From positions 135,112,268-135,176,267 of the forward strand of contig CM022946.1 in NCBI GenBank assembly GCA_012931725.1: 64,000 nt of DNA, read 5' to 3'. The notes beneath the pieces were generated by a model. The model was given only the letters and a program-made list of their open reading frames with translations. It did not search any database and was not told the DNA's origin. The DNA is from Litsea cubeba. Its lineage: Eukaryota > Streptophyta > Magnoliopsida > Laurales > Lauraceae. Positions 1-12,402 of this stretch are shown piece by piece. Made by a program: the position numbers and the translations under genes. Every line of letters starts with the position of its first letter. Within the stretch, counting starts at the first letter, position 1.

Positions 1-3000
1 TGGAAGAGTGCACGCCCTCAACAGAGATGAGATGAGCAGCGACTGATCACTCTCAAGGGAGAGGAATTTTATAAGATCATGGTAAGCAGTCGTCCATGGC
101 TGATGGAAGATCAGAGCGTTTTGCCAAAGCCTACCTTCTTCTTTGGTGATGCAGTCCCTGACGACATTACATACCAGAGGAGATCTTTCAGTTTTCCTTC
201 ACAGCAGATGGTGAGAAGAAGACTGTTACTACCCGGTCGATGTTTGATCGCACCGTCTCGATTCTGAGCCTTGCCCCCACATGCCCTAAGAGGGAAGATC
301 CTCCAAGTTGGGTGAGAAGGACAAATGTAATCAAGACCGGGGTTTTTTGTCGGCGGTTTCCTGGATATACGGAGTCGCCTGTTGACATGGACCTGTTGAT
401 GCCACTCCAGCGGCTACAGGGCTCTGATTATCCGTCGGTCGATTTGAGACCGGTGGGCCTTGGTATTTTCATGGTGACGGCAGCAATTGGATCAAGCCTT
501 TTCGACTTCGAGGTCGTTTCAATGCTGACTCCGAGTGGAAGTCGTGGACTGATCGCGTCCTGCTGATTGGTGGCGCCGTTTTGAAGGAAGCCGGGGTTTT
601 TGATGCGGTCCGCGCTTTTGGGAGACCGTGATCTTTTCCGACGAGGCCTTCATGGCTATGCTGGAGTCGTTCCTCCCCTCAAACCAATACCTTCGTTGTG
701 ACGAATGGTGAGATTGGTTTTTCTTGAAGGAGTTGAGCGCCATTACCGGATTGCCCATCCTCGGCAAAACTCTATGAGAGTTTATGCCGATTGACGCGTC
801 CTCGAGGGGCAGTCTGAGGAGTTCAGGCTTTTATACTTTCAACTCATCGCCTTCTATGATTTTTTGAAGGAGAAGGGAGTTCGAAAGTTAGATCCAGCAA
901 TTGGAAGAGTTTTTGCTCTTCATTCCCCAACTTCTTTGATAGTAGGGAGCCTTCTGATAGCATGACCCAGGAAGCCAGGAGCTCAGATCCAAGTTCAAAG
1001 AAAGATCTGGCCATGCAAGAAGAGTTGAGATGCCATTTCTGTGCAAGTACAAATGCCATATGTCCTGACATTGCATTGAGGAGAGATCTCGCTGTGTACC
1101 TCACTTTATGGCTTGGTGAGGCTTATTTTTGCTGGAGGAGATGGAACGCACATCAGGCGCATTGTATTTTCCCGGCTTGTCAGATGGCGTTTGGAGAGCA
1201 GCTGCTTTGGTGCCTGCTCTTTACTCCTACCTGTGTACCGAACTGCAGGCTGCTGCTTTTCAGTTCGGCTTGGGCTTCCCATGAATAGGGTATTTTCAGC
1301 CCATATCTTTTATTCGTGGTATGTATACCACTGTCCTGGCTTCCACGGCTGGGTGCTGCACAGGATGATGATCCTCTGATGATTCGACTGGCTAAGGGCA
1401 AAGCCGTGTCCGAATCACTTTTGTTTGCCCGCATGAGGATCCGACGTTTCAGGGACGTCGAGATGGGGCAATCGTCAGTAAAGCTTTCTCCGGAGTGCGG
1501 AAGAAGGCTTTTGATTTTGGTGCCTCCCGAGACTCTACCAGGGCGGGGTCGGGAAGCATTATTCTTTGACAAATGCAGAGAGAGAGTGGCTTTTCAGCAT
1601 ACGTGTCGGCACGATGGTGTACCGCAGACATCTTTTTTGTCGATATCCAGCCGTATGTACCTTCTCGCTTTGCCTTGCACTTGGCTTTTCTCAAGGCGTT
1701 GTTGGAGCGCCTTCCAAGCATGGTGAAGCGCTTTGGAGGCTTACAGGACGGGGAGAAATGCATGGGCTTTCTATAGTGCTGAAGACACTACAGCCATGAT
1801 TTCTTATCCTGTGTTGCTGACTTCCCCCGGACTGCCGGCTTTGCGAAGTGGTTCGCGGAGAGCTTCTCGCATATCGGGGACTTTCCAGGAAGGAGCTTGA
1901 TGTGAAGCTGGTATCTGGAAAGGGCCTTGGAAAGTCGGATGGCATCCGGCGAGAGGAAGTTTGGGCCTTCCTTTCTGGAGAGAAGCACAAGATAGGCTTT
2001 CTCGGTGACCAGGGCGTCATCGGTTCTGAAAGCTGTTCGAGAAATACCTGACGAGGCTTTGGAGCAGCTAGAACAGGAGGAAAGCCGAACTTGGCGCTTG
2101 GATGCAAGCGGCACAGAGGCAAGCTTCCGTGGAGTCTACTGGCAAAGAGCAGACCATCCAGTGATGAGTCAAGTGGGAAACCTGACTCTGACAGCGGGGA
2201 TAGGTTCTTCTAAGAAGCGAGCCCGTAGAAGTAAGAGGAGGAGGAGTCATCATCGCAGCCAGGGGCAGCATGAGGATTCTCCTAACTTGGAAGTTCCTCT
2301 TACTATCAATGAGGATGTGCCAGTGGATGCTGACGAGCCTCAGAAGAAGAGAAGCCGAGAAGAAGAGACCGTCGGTGAAGGTATGATTCTTCCTTTTTCT
2401 CTTTCCATTTCTTTTCATGGGTTTTTTCCATGTTATGATTTGCTTCTTGTTTCTGCTTTTCTTCTTCTTTTTTTTTTTAGCAGAGAAGACTTGGTGATGC
2501 CTGAGGTCCCAACCGATGAGGTGGTGATGGATCCTGTTGAGGCACCTGAAGAAGAACGAGGACTCTGGAGTAAATCCAGAATCTCCAATTGGTACGACTT
2601 CTTTTGCTCTTTTTTTTTTTGTTTGTGACTCGGTTTGCTAACACATTTTTTGTTGCCAGCTGACTTGCCCCAGGGATTCTGATGACTTTGAACCAATCGA
2701 TCGACGCAAATGTGATGATGCTTTCGATGAGTTCATGGAGGAAGAAAGTGTTCCGCCAGTCGTCGAAGAAGGTATTTTGTAGTATATAACTCTGATAATG
2801 ATTTTCAAACAGGGTCATATTCATAACCTTTTGTGTTTCCTTTGCAGGTTTTGAAGTGGCAGAGGAGGATCCGTTGCTTCCAGGGCAAGAGATGCCAGAG
2901 GTTGATCCAGAGGTAAGAGATTCCTGGGACCAGCTCTGACAATATTGAGGAGATTCCTCGCGCTGAGGATTCCCTTCCCGAGCAGGAGCAGCTTCAGCTG

Positions 3001-3785
3001 GAAAGAGTTCTTTTGTTACTCTTTCAACAGATGATGACATGAGTAGCCGACCAACGGAGTTGGGCGAATCCTCAGCTGGGCCATCTCATTCTTTTTGCGA
3101 AGAAGGTGGTGGTGCGAGTTGTGAGCTCTTGGGTTGAGACTCTCCTTTCTGGCACTTGGAAGTTGGATTTGGCATGATCCAGCATGTGCAGGAGATTCTC
3201 AGTGATGCTGAAGAGGCTGGTCTGGATGTCACAGGTGCCAGGGCGATCGTTGATAGGATCATTGCACTGGGTGACAAGTGGTTTGAGACCGTGAGTTTGG
3301 CTGATGACCAGTTCTTCAAGGAGATGTTCCTGGATCCTGCTGATAAGGCTAAGTCTGACCTGGATGAGGCTACAGAAAGCAGGAAGGTGGCAGTCCGAAA
3401 GAGGAATAGAGAAGAGCTAACCATCATCGGGCTGACACATGACCTTAACATCCTTGATAGGGAGGTCGATGAGGCCAGGAAACGTCTTGAGCTTCTGCAG
3501 GCACAAGTCGCTGCCAAATGGGCTGAAATTACAGAGGCTCGTGAAAGGGAGACTGTCCTGATTCACCATGTTGCAGATGCCGAACAGGTTCTCAAAAGGA
3601 AGTTTAATGAGGATAAACAATGGCAAGCTGCTCGAGGTAAGCTTCCTGGTGTGAGAGAAGGGGTACAGCCCACTCCAGCATCTCATGGCAGGTTCCTGAA
3701 GAAGCGTGCCTTAGAATCCTTGACGGCTGAGGCTAAAAGTTTGCTTGGGGAGCTGAACTCTTGGCTGGAGACTATTTTTGATTGA
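1..3785 (+). pseudogene. Antisense additional gene (aORF) of Tat-A, 5' truncated by window, decayed
   Basis: This is the antisense gene of Tat-A and is about 90% alike by eye to the inverted copy at 15,343-19,981. The window starts inside its second exon. The upstream part resembles the plant transposon-associated domain (Transposase_28/plant-mobile-like) commonly annotated as putative gypsy-type transposon protein; conserved stretches include TNGEIGFSLKELS in the better copy. Many indels break the frame between 200 and 2,100. Three GT-AG introns are visible in the 3' half: about 2,381-2,480, 2,592-2,659 and 2,772-2,847. The last 630 bases (3,156-3,785) stay open and encode a helical, charge-rich coiled coil ending ETIFD. 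The molecular role of these proteins is not known. Confidence 0.7.
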
Positions 3786-4195
3786 GCTCCTGTATATTTT
3801 TTTTTTTACAGAAACCATCCTTCTCTCTTTTTTTTTTTTGGTACCACTTGTACTTTTTTTTTTTTTTGGTACTTATTTTTTGTAGTGCTTGTGAACACTT
3901 CTCTCTCTTTTTTTTGGTACCACATGTATTTTTTTTGGTACTCTTTTTTTTGTAGTGCTTGTGAACACTTTTTTTTGTTATCCCTACGCTCACTTTAATC
4001 TTTTTGTAATAAAAGTAATTGCTAAATGGGATGCTTTTTTTTTTGTTATCCCTACGCTCACTTGAATCTTTTTGTGATAAAAGTAATTGCTAAATGGGAT
4101 GCTTTTTTTTTTTATCCCTACGCTCACTTGAATCTTTTTGTGATAAAAGTAATTGCTAAATGGGATTTGATCAAAAGGTTGTCATTTTGTGAAAA
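3786..4195. repeat. T-rich spacer with three about 67-bp tandem units
   Basis: The spacer lies between the antisense gene and integrase of Tat-A. T-runs alternate with GGTACCACTTGTA-like segments, then three tandem units start at about 3,978, 4,046 and 4,112, each carrying TTATCCCTACGCTCACTT and TAATTGCTAAATGGGAT. The inverted counterpart in Tat-B lies at about 15,120-15,330 and has only one unit, so copy number differs between copies. Confidence 0.8.
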
Positions 4196-4209
4196 TCTTT
4201 TTGTCAAAT

Positions 4210-4500
4210 GATTGTTTTGGCATGAAAGCCAGGTTTTTGTTGTGGCATGGAAGCCAATTTTGGTGGCATTGATAGCCGAATTTGTTTTGTGGCATCTATA
4301 GCCGGTTTTTTGGTTGCATTGATAGCCGGTTTTGTTTTGGTGCATTGATAGCGGTTTGTTTTGATGGCATGATAGCCGTTTTTGAAATCCAAGTTTTTTT
4401 TTTGTTTGTTGCTTGATAGCCGGTTTTGTTTTTTGGGTGGCATTGATAGCCGGTTTGTGGCATTTATAGCCTGTTTGATGGCATTATAGCCGGTTTGGTT
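4210..4500. repeat. Short tandem repeat, GATAGCCGGTTTTG type
   Basis: About a dozen degenerate units of 20-27 bp share TTGATAGCCGGTTTTG with a TGGCAT segment. The inverted counterpart in Tat-B is 14,730-15,090. The same core occurs as TATAGCCGATTTTTGGCG inside LTR A (12,403-12,490), so this motif family is present both in the LTR and next to the antisense gene. Confidence 0.8.
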
Positions 4501-5110
4501 TTCAAAAAATGCAAGTATCGACTAAAAGTCGCCTCCCTGCTGAATGTTCTTGCAAGTATCGATGGAATGTCGCATCCTTGCTCATTCGGTTGCGAGTATC
4601 GATGGAATGTCGCATCCTCGCGGATTTGGGTGCAAGTATCGATGGAATGTCGCATCCTTGCTGTTTCAAAAATTTTGGTTTTGCGGGTACTGACTTGATG
4701 TCGTTTCCCCATGATTTTTGAAAATTTGTGGTTTTCTCGAACCTTTGGGTTATGGATATCAACTGAAAATGTTGCGTCTCCACAGTTTTTTTAGGTTTTT
4801 TTCGAACCTTTGAAATTTGGGTTGTGGATATCAACTGAAATGTTGCATCTCCACAGTTTTGGATTTTGCAAGTATCGACGAAATGTCGTTCTCCCTGCGA
4901 TTTTGGAAGTGTCGAACGTGGTTCGCTTGCTTCCAATTTGTGCGAGTATCGACTAAGCGTCGCTTCCTCGCGGTTTTTGAAAAACCATTTTTTTTTTTTG
5001 TTAAAGACACGAGGGTCATAAATTTTGACCTAAAACCATTTTGGCGGTAAAAGGCAGGGTGGACTAGGGTGGAAATCCCTGAATCCGGATTTTGTTTCAA
5101 ACCATGAATT
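4501..5110. repeat. Two further tandem repeat families (GCAAGTATCGATGGAATGTC; GGATATCAACTGAAA)
   Basis: Between 4,505 and 4,690 units of about 40 bp carry GCAAGTATCGATGGAATGTC. Between 4,735 and 4,860 two units of about 63 bp carry GGATATCAACTGAAATGTTG. A few looser copies of the first type follow to 4,985. The inverted counterpart is 14,444-14,720. Tat-A inserted into Tat-B inside the second family: Tat-B resumes at 14,444 with TGTGGAGACGCAAC. Confidence 0.8.
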
Positions 5111-5325
5111 TTGGGTTCAAGGGTTGAAAATTTTGGTCAAGTTAGGGAAAGGTTCCTAAACTTGGATTTTTGTTGAACAATGAAACGATGAAAGTAAGCA
5201 TTGTTTAGATTCTAGAAATTTCAACATTTGATATGAAAATTCTAAAAAGGGTGGGTTTAGCGAGCGTGTACCTGGAAACCGGTTTTGGCTGTACAAGCAT
5301 TGCTCTTACCCAGTTGGGTAAGTCT

Positions 5326-6806
5326 TCAAGGGTAGTACCGCTTCAAGAACTTGCCATTGATGGGCAGCATACATCTGTCACCTTCCATATTTAGGAGTGC
5401 GTATGCGCCATTGGAGAAAACTTTGTCGATGACGTAGGGTCCCTCCCATTTTGGCTCAAATTTGCCTTTGGACTTGTGAGCGAAGACCATTGGTCTTTTT
5501 ATCGCAAGAACCAAGTCATTCTTTTTGTAGGCGCGTTGCCTGACCTTTTTATCGAAAGATCCTGCCATACGTGCTTGGTAAAGTTCAATGCTTTGTTGAG
5601 CTTCGAGCCGTCTCTCATCGAGATTGTCCAGCTCATGGAGTCGCAATTTGACATTGCTTTCTTGAGTCATGTCATTTTGCAAGGATACCCTCAAGGAAGG
5701 AATTTGTACTTCCAAGGGCACGACAGCTTCGCATCCATAGACCAAGGAGAATGGTGTGCTATGGGTTGGTCCTCGAACGGTGGTTCGATAGGCCCACAAA
5801 GCTTCAGACATTTTGTCGCTCCAGTCTCTTTTGTGACTAGAGACCATTTTTTTGAGGATTTTGCAGAGTGTCTTGTTGAAAGCTTCTGCTAACCCGTTTG
5901 CTGCCGGATTGTATGGAGTCGAAGGACAGCTTTGGATTTTGTATTTGTCGCAGAACCTGTAGAATCGATGATCCCCGGAACTGTGGCCCGTTATCATGGA
6001 CGAATCTTTTGGGTATACCGAAACGACAAATGATGTTGGTGCGCAGGAAGTGAAGGACTGATGAGGTCTTCATTTCGTTAAACGCAAATGCTTCTGACCA
6101 CTTGGAGAAATAATCCGTAGCGGCGAAGATGAAACGATGACCTTTGCTTGAAGGGGGAGAAATAGGACCTATGATGTCCATACCCCAGGCTTCAAAAAGG
6201 CCATGAGATCGCTGTAGGATGCAGCCATTCTGGAGGCATGTGAATATAATCTCCATGAACTTGGCATTGTTGGCAGCGCTTAGCAAATTGCATTGCATCA
6301 GCTACCATGGTAGGCCAGTAATATCCTAACCTTTTTATCTGATCATAGAGCTTAGGTCCAGCCTGATGAGCTCCGCAAAGACCAGCATGAACTTCTTTGA
6401 GTGTTTCTTCAGCCTCTTGTTGTGACAAGCAGCGTAGAAGTACTCCGTTGAAGGATTTCCTGTAAAGGATTTTTGAAGGAATATCCAGATGGAAGTTTGG
6501 GGTTCGCCTTTGGATGCTTATCCGTTCTTTTGGATCTTCAGGTAGGATTCCGAACATAATGTAATCAATGAACGGATCCCTCCAGTCGCCAATTGAAGTT
6601 TGAAGGATTGAAATCCGACTTCCGACCACTTGGTGGCATTCAGCAACTGCTTGGTGTGTGTTAAGAGGAGGAAGGATTCTTCTTTCGCACACTAGTGACT
6701 TGCATGTTTTTCCCCTTCCTGGATTTGCCATGGATGCGGCAAGTCCGGTAGGCATCTGCACGTATGTTTTCACCTCTACGATGTGGGTGATGTGACAGGA
6801 TGTCAA
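5326..6806 (-). pseudogene. Integrase of Tat-A (zinc-binding domain and D,D,E core), frameshifted
   Basis: The minus strand encodes an HHCC zinc-binding domain (motif pieces VHAGLCGAHQAG and CQQCQVHG), then the catalytic core with the three acidic residues in WGMDIIGPI, FVHDNGPQFRG and NGLAEAFNKTL, then a basic C-terminal domain ending LKRYYP. It would insert retroelement DNA into the host genome. The frame changes near 6,200 and again near 5,970, so no complete product can be made. All three catalytic residues are nevertheless kept, which suggests the frameshifts are recent compared with the age of the family. No chromodomain follows, as expected for the Tat lineage. Confidence 0.88.
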
Positions 6807-7186
6807 ACTTTTGCAGAAGTGGATTGTGCCTTGTTGTAGTAGGGCAACAAATCTGGCTTCCTGACTTCAAATTCTGATTCATCGGGTTGACGATCAGTTG
6901 AGAGTCTCCAAAGACTTCCGCATGGTGATACCGGATTCGATGGCGAGTTCCCAATCCTAAGATCAGAGCTTGATATCAGCTGCATTGTTTGTGCCTGGTT
7001 TCCAGTAGCGAGAAAGCGTGTGGAATCATGTATTTGTCGGGGCTAACAAAGAGGATGCCAACTCCCGAGATCAGCTGTCTTTTTTCATTTGTCCTGGTTG
7101 CACCGGCAAAGTACATGTCCCAGGAGGGCACTTTGTGAGAAAGTCTCCACATTGTAGACTGGTTCGTCTGGGAGATCATCTATGAG
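6807..7186 (-). pseudogene. Archaeal-type RNase H domain of Tat-A
   Basis: Read on the minus strand, the segment gives WDMYFAGATR, GVGILFVSPD, then YQALILG-like residues and FGDSQLIVN, the pattern of the second (archaeal-type) RNase H found in Tat elements just before integrase. The frame breaks at least twice (near 6,985 and 6,800). The acidic residue after WDMYF is alanine here (FAGA rather than the usual FDGA), so one catalytic aspartate seems lost. No reverse transcriptase or first RNase H precedes it. Confidence 0.75.
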
Positions 7187-7901
7187 TGGAGAATCTTTAG
7201 GCAATGGATGCTCTGATGGTCTTCAGGGACTTCAGGCTCTGGATTGCGAGGAGGCTCGTTGACGCGTTCTTGCTCTTGTTGTAGAGCGAGTCGCTGCAAG
7301 ATCCTTGCATAATCTTCAAGATCAGGCATGGGAGCCGGATCTTCTTCTTCATCATCTCTTTGTGGCTCAACATGGTTGATTTCCACTGGAGTGATGAGAG
7401 GTGCTGGGTCAGCAGCATTTTCTGTACAGCCCCTTGGTCTTCTTCATCATCAGACCAGGATCCTTGTGGCTGTAGGGGGTTATACCAGATTACTGGCATA
7501 AGATGAGATTCAGGAACCCATTCTTCATCGGAGAGATATTCTCCTGTTTCAAGGGATTCCTCCCACTCATCTGTGTAGTTGGATTCGAATCCATCATCGG
7601 TGTCGCTGGACTCGTATCCATCAATGGAGAATCCAACTACCGAATTGCAAGAGTATGATGTCTCCTGCATGGCTTCTCTGAATTGAGGTGGCATGAAATC
7701 ACTGAGAGTGAATTTCCTTCCCCCCTTGAAGTCTCTGGAAGGGATGTTTTTGTTCCCTCCAGTGAAGCGGTAGCGGAAGCCTCTGCCTTTTCTTTTGACC
7801 TCTCGTTTTGGCTGGGTCTTCTCTTGCCGTTTGAGCTTGAGGAGATGTTTCCTAGCCTGCCTTCGCTGTCGAGCTGTAGGCTTTATTTCACGACCTCCCA
7901 A
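7187..7901 (-). pseudogene. Acidic linker region after gag; site of the missing PR-RT segment
   Basis: The reading frame holds a basic N-terminal part (KHLLKLKRQEKTQ) followed by a strongly acidic stretch with many Asp/Glu residues and repeated SDTDDG/TDEWEES-like segments. I see no protease DTG/DSG motif, no YxDD box and no other reverse-transcriptase motif on either strand. In complete Tat elements roughly 2 kb of protease, RT and RNase H would sit here, so a deletion, or a long-standing non-autonomous structure, is inferred. Confidence 0.6.
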
Positions 7902-7993
7902 TTTTCATCTTCCAGGAGATCGGGATGTACCCATATCGGTTGTCCGTCTGGTGTCGGGTAAGGAAACCGTTCTTCGGATGCTTGATGAGTTTA

Positions 7994-10414
7994 TCACCTT
8001 GAAGGAAGTAGTGATCTCTTTCTTCGGTGATCTTGATGTTGTCCATATGTCACCATGTTGGACGGAGGCAGACCCATAGTTTTTGTCAAAAGGGTGATGA
8101 CCTCCGTTTTCCACATCTCATTTATTTTCTCTCTCACAACGAAAGCATTGATTGAGAGGATGCGAGATATCTGGTGGTATGGACAGTACCGAGGATCGTT
8201 GGTTTTGCCAACATCACCCGGTCTTTTTGGTTCAGGCAAGGTGAGCTTGCCGTTTGCCACAAGAGCCCCGAAAATTTCATCAACATCTTCATCAAACGGG
8301 TATTTCTTCTCTACTCGTTCTTTGAAGGCATCAGAGAGTTCAGGTCTCTTACCAGCAGCTTTGTTTTCAGCTTTCTTTGGTGGCTGAGGAGCTGGCTTGG
8401 TCTGCACATTGAGGACCTCTTTCTTCTTTGGTTTAGAGGTTGCAATGGCGGTTGGCTCTTTCTTTGATGATTTCTGACTGTTGAGGTCTTTAATCACCGT
8501 TTCAGCTTCCATGGAAGCTTCTAGGAGTTCTCCCAGGTTTTTTTGATTTGTTGCCGATGATCATGGAGCGGATTCTGGCTCTCATGTTGTTTCGGCAGAT
8601 GTCGACTAGCGACGCTTGTGGCAATACATCAGAGCATTTGTATGCCATTGCTTTCCACTTGTGAATGAAGTCATACGTTGACTTCATTCTCCCCCTGTTT
8701 AGGCTGCACAGCTGAGCCATAGTAGCGGGGTGATCCTCACCTTTGAAGTGAGTTAGGAAGCGTGTCTCTAGCATGGCCCAGTTTTGGATTGAGTCCTCCG
8801 GCAGAGTGGAGTACCAATCGAAGGCCGTACCTTTTAGGGTACTTGCAAAGAGGCAGATCTTGAGTGCATCTTGATCCGCGATAGCTCCGTCCATCCATAA
8901 GGGATCTTGAAGTGGATGACGTGCTGTCTGGCTGATCCTTTCCCCGTATATGTTTGGAGAGTAGGATGCTTGAATTTGGTGGGGAACGGGACCGAGTCCA
9001 TCCATAAGGGATATGGTGGCTTGATCCCATGCTCTTTGAGTATATCCTCTTCTTTTGCTTTGGCGAGGATACCGTCTACGTCCTTTTTGGTAAGGGCGCG
9101 TGACTCATTTTCTTCTCTATTTACCTCGTCGTCTTGATGATTCGGAGGAGGTTCATTGTTCGCCTGATTTTGGAAGGCGAGGAGAAGGTTTTCCATCAGA
9201 GTTTCAATCCTCTGCTGGCCCTGTTCCAACTGCTGGATGCGGGTGATCGCATCTTCTGGAGGTGGATTGTGGGGTGGTGGCTCAGAATTTGTAGCCAAGA
9301 CATTCATCCTTCGTGATTCGAACGAAGAAACTGTCCTGGTGACTGAGCTGGGGCTCATTCTTTTTGAAGAGGAGCTTGAGGAAGGATCACTCTGCTGTCC
9401 TTTGCTTGAAGGAGCAGGGGATTCTTCTGAATGTCTTCTTGTCCTTGAGACGCTGCGGGTCATTGGACGGCGGACATGGATTTTTGTTGCTGATTTTTGG
9501 CGCCTTCTGGTTTTTCCAACCATATGGACGGCAGCAACTTGGTTGGGTCTTTCTTTTTCGACCCATTTAGGAGAGACTTGAAGTGTGGGAGGCTGAGTCC
9601 TTTGCTTCTGTAGTCTCTTTTGTCGGTACGACGCGCGGCGGCGTATACGACGAGCAATTTGAGCTTCGGTCAGCTCTGACTGGGCTTTGACAATGAAGGA
9701 TGTGCTCCCTCGGGCGCAGCAGCCGAGCCTGTCTCTCTGTAGCTGGGCAAGGACAGGATGCGAACCCTATCCTTCGCCAGTTGCAGCGAAGCTTTGAATT
9801 TGTGAAGTTCGGCCCCTGTAGAGATGAAGGGTCGAACTGCAGATTTGTAGGCCTTAGCAGGTGCTTGTGGAGGCCCTGTGATGCATGACTTGATTTTGGG
9901 CTGGTAAGAACAAGCCGGCTCATGCTGGGATGACTTTGAAGTCAGGTTGGAGATGGGTCTCTCCTCTTTCATGTAGGCAAGATGATAGAACTGATTCTCC
10001 TTGAGTGGGGCCCAGGAATGCTGGCTTAGTGGATGTCTGGGACCTTCTTTGTTTGGTGAAGGTCTTGGGGACCAAGTCTTGGGGTAGACCCTGGTTTGTT
10101 TGCAGGTTGAGGCTTCGTGGGCTGCCACGGGCTTCAGGCCTTCTTGTGCTCGCTTTTGGTGTCACGGTAGTGACACGTTGAGAGGCGAGTTTCTGCTTCT
10201 TGGCGGGAGCAGCTTGTTCCTCAGGAAGTGGGAATGGTCCCCGCGTCCGAAGACGATAGTCCGGGGAGTCTGAGGTCGACCCGGAGTTCACAGAGTTTGC
10301 CGAGGAGTTGACACTTCGCAGCTGATGGGCGCTTGTAGGTGCGCGTGGTTTGCTTCTGTTGAAGCAATGAGTTGGTGCTTGCTTTCGTCGAAAGTAATGG
10401 TTAGTGAAGCTGCC
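7994..10414 (-). pseudogene. gag of Tat-A, frameshifted
   Basis: A probable start is at about 10,414 (MAASLTITFDES). The product includes a low-complexity Ser/Pro/Lys N-terminal part, a Gln/Glu-rich helix (RIQQLEQGQQRIETLMENLL), then the retrotransposon gag core (WYSTLPEDSIQNW, FDFIHKW-like) at 8,900-8,540 and a C-terminal part with the DPRYCPYHQ motif typical of Tat Gag at about 8,200. Frame changes occur near 10,300, 9,660, 9,500, 8,890 and 8,510. Gag would form the virus-like particle around element RNA. Confidence 0.8.
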
Positions 10415-10459
10415 ATTGTACGTTTTTTCGAAAATTTCTGAAACAAGGACCACATCCAT

Positions 10460-12110
10460 TTAGTAATCACAAGATATAAATGATCATAAATGGGACGTTC
10501 TATGGTTTCTTCTTTTTCAAAATTGCCGAGGTCGCTCTGACCCAAACAATATGGGACGGCAAAATGCCCATAGAAGTACCAATTTTGTTCTATCGCAGGT
10601 GTGGTAAGCACCGAAAATGGCCATCCCAGTGACTGCTAGAAGCCAATTGTGACCTTAAATTCGACCCCTTTATCGAGAAGCCGATCTCTGCTCGAGGTAA
10701 GAAGAATATAAAGTGGAGTTACAAATGTGCCGGTCTGCAATACAGTAGACCCCTGAAAGGGCGTACTAGTACCGCTAGCAACAAATGTTTGAGACCGCAT
10801 CTATGAGATGAGATTCTCCTGTTTTGAAAGGTCAAGATTGGATTCATCAAGAGAGCAGATGGTATTCCAATCTGAAACACGGGCTCAGCGATTTCCGCGA
10901 GCGCCAGTGCTCAGAAAGAAAATGAACCATGATTTCGGATCTGCATCCTAAAATGACGAGTTTTCTTTTTGAACAGGCCAATATCGGGTTCATCAAAGAG
11001 CGCAAAAAGGCACTGCAATCTGAACACCGGGACTCAGCGATTTTCCGCGAGCGCCAGTGCCTCCGATACGGAGAAGACCAAGATTTCTCCAATCTCAACA
11101 CAAAATGACGGAATAGTTTTTTTTTTTTTTTTTTTTTGAAGTTTTGATTTTTTGAAAATTTTTTGTTTTTTTGAAGATTTTTTTTTTTAAAAAAAATCTT
11201 TTTTTTTTTTTTTTTTTTTATTTTTTATTCTTATTTCTTTTTTTTAAGATTTTTTTTTTTGAAATTTTTTTTTTTTTTTATTTTTTTATTTTAAAATTTT
11301 TATATTTTTTTTTATTATTTTTTTTATTTAAAGACGAGAGAGTACACATAGGCCTCCTAACCCGGTCTTATGAAATCATGATTGATAGAATTGCCCCCAG
11401 GTAAGGGTAGGATTACTTAATGAACCCGTTTGGAGGACCCTTGCCTAGAACAGTCAAGCTGTCTCCACACTCTGGACAAGGCTTTTCTTTGAATCAACCA
11501 AGATCAAAGAACACAGTTGGTTTAACCTTAGTGGTCTATGTCTTTTTTTTTTTTATATATATTTTTATTTATGAATTCATCGAAGAGAAACCATGGCCCA
11601 AAACCTTAGTCGAACAGGCTCAACATTTCTGCAAGCGCGATGAACGATAGGAACGGATCAAGGTTTCTCAATTTTGAATCCAAATTGAGAAATCTAAAAA
11701 AAATTTTTTTTTTTATATTATATATATATTTTTTTTGATTTTTTAATGAACTCATCGAAGAGAAACCATGGCCCAAAACCTTAGTCGAACAGGCTCAACA
11801 TTTCTGCAAGCGCGATGAAACGATATGGAACGGATCATAGGTTTCCAATTTTGAATCCAAATTGAGAAATCTGATTTTTTTGTTTTTTTTTTTTAAAATT
11901 TTTTTTTTTTGAAAAGTAGATAAAGAATGGAAATAAATTCTAAAAGAATTAGAAATTTCCAAACATAAAATCTCATCTCATTTTTTTTTGCAGAATTCAA
12001 CATAGGCCACCAATTATAAGTAGCCAAGGAATCGAGAAAAGAAATATAGCATAGAGCAAGATATATGATATGCAAATATTTCATTTCTATGCATCGTGTT
12101 CTCAATAATA
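10460..12110 (-). other. Leader of Tat-A: low-complexity T tracts and two tandem duplications
   Basis: No gene is seen. A tandem duplication of about 145 bp lies at 10,830-11,095 (shared TCCGCGAGCGCCAGTGC). Almost pure T/A tracts fill 11,117-11,330 and 11,545-11,570. A second duplication with about 178-bp period covers 11,567-11,690 and 11,745-11,873 (shared CGAAGAGAAACCATGGCCCA). These lie between primer site and gag, where Tat elements have a long leader. Confidence 0.75.
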
Positions 12111-12130
12111 CGAGTCCCACCGGTGTGCCA
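12111..12130 (-). other. Primer binding site of Tat-A
   Basis: On the minus strand the 5' LTR end GTCCATCA is followed by two bases (GC) and then TGGCACACCGGTGGGACTCG. The complement ends in CCA and contains a T-arm-like CGAGTCCCACCGG, so it matches the shape of a tRNA 3' end over 20 bases. It is not the common initiator-Met type; the tRNA cannot be named with certainty here. Confidence 0.8.
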
Positions 12131-12402
12131 GCTGATGGACCGCGCTCCTGCTGGTTCTACAGAGGTCGGCGACGTGGGAGTCCGTCGGGTCCGACCCTTT
12201 CTTAACCGGGGGGCAGGGGCGTGCATCAACATTTCTTTTTTTGTGGGTGTGCCAGATTTCTATTTACTTGGAATTGCAAATGGTGAATCCGGAGATCAAC
12301 CTTCGCAAGTAAAAAGGAAATCACTTCTTTCAAGTTTTCCATTGCACATATATTTAAGAAAAGAGACATTTTTCTTGATTTGCGTGAAAGGGATTTTTGC
12401 AT

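Noticed and set aside
11171..11404. Phe-rich frame in the Tat-A leader
   Set aside because: Pure T/A low complexity.
12111..12130. Possible tRNA gene piece
   Set aside because: Only the 3' end complement is present and it sits exactly at the primer-site position of an LTR element.
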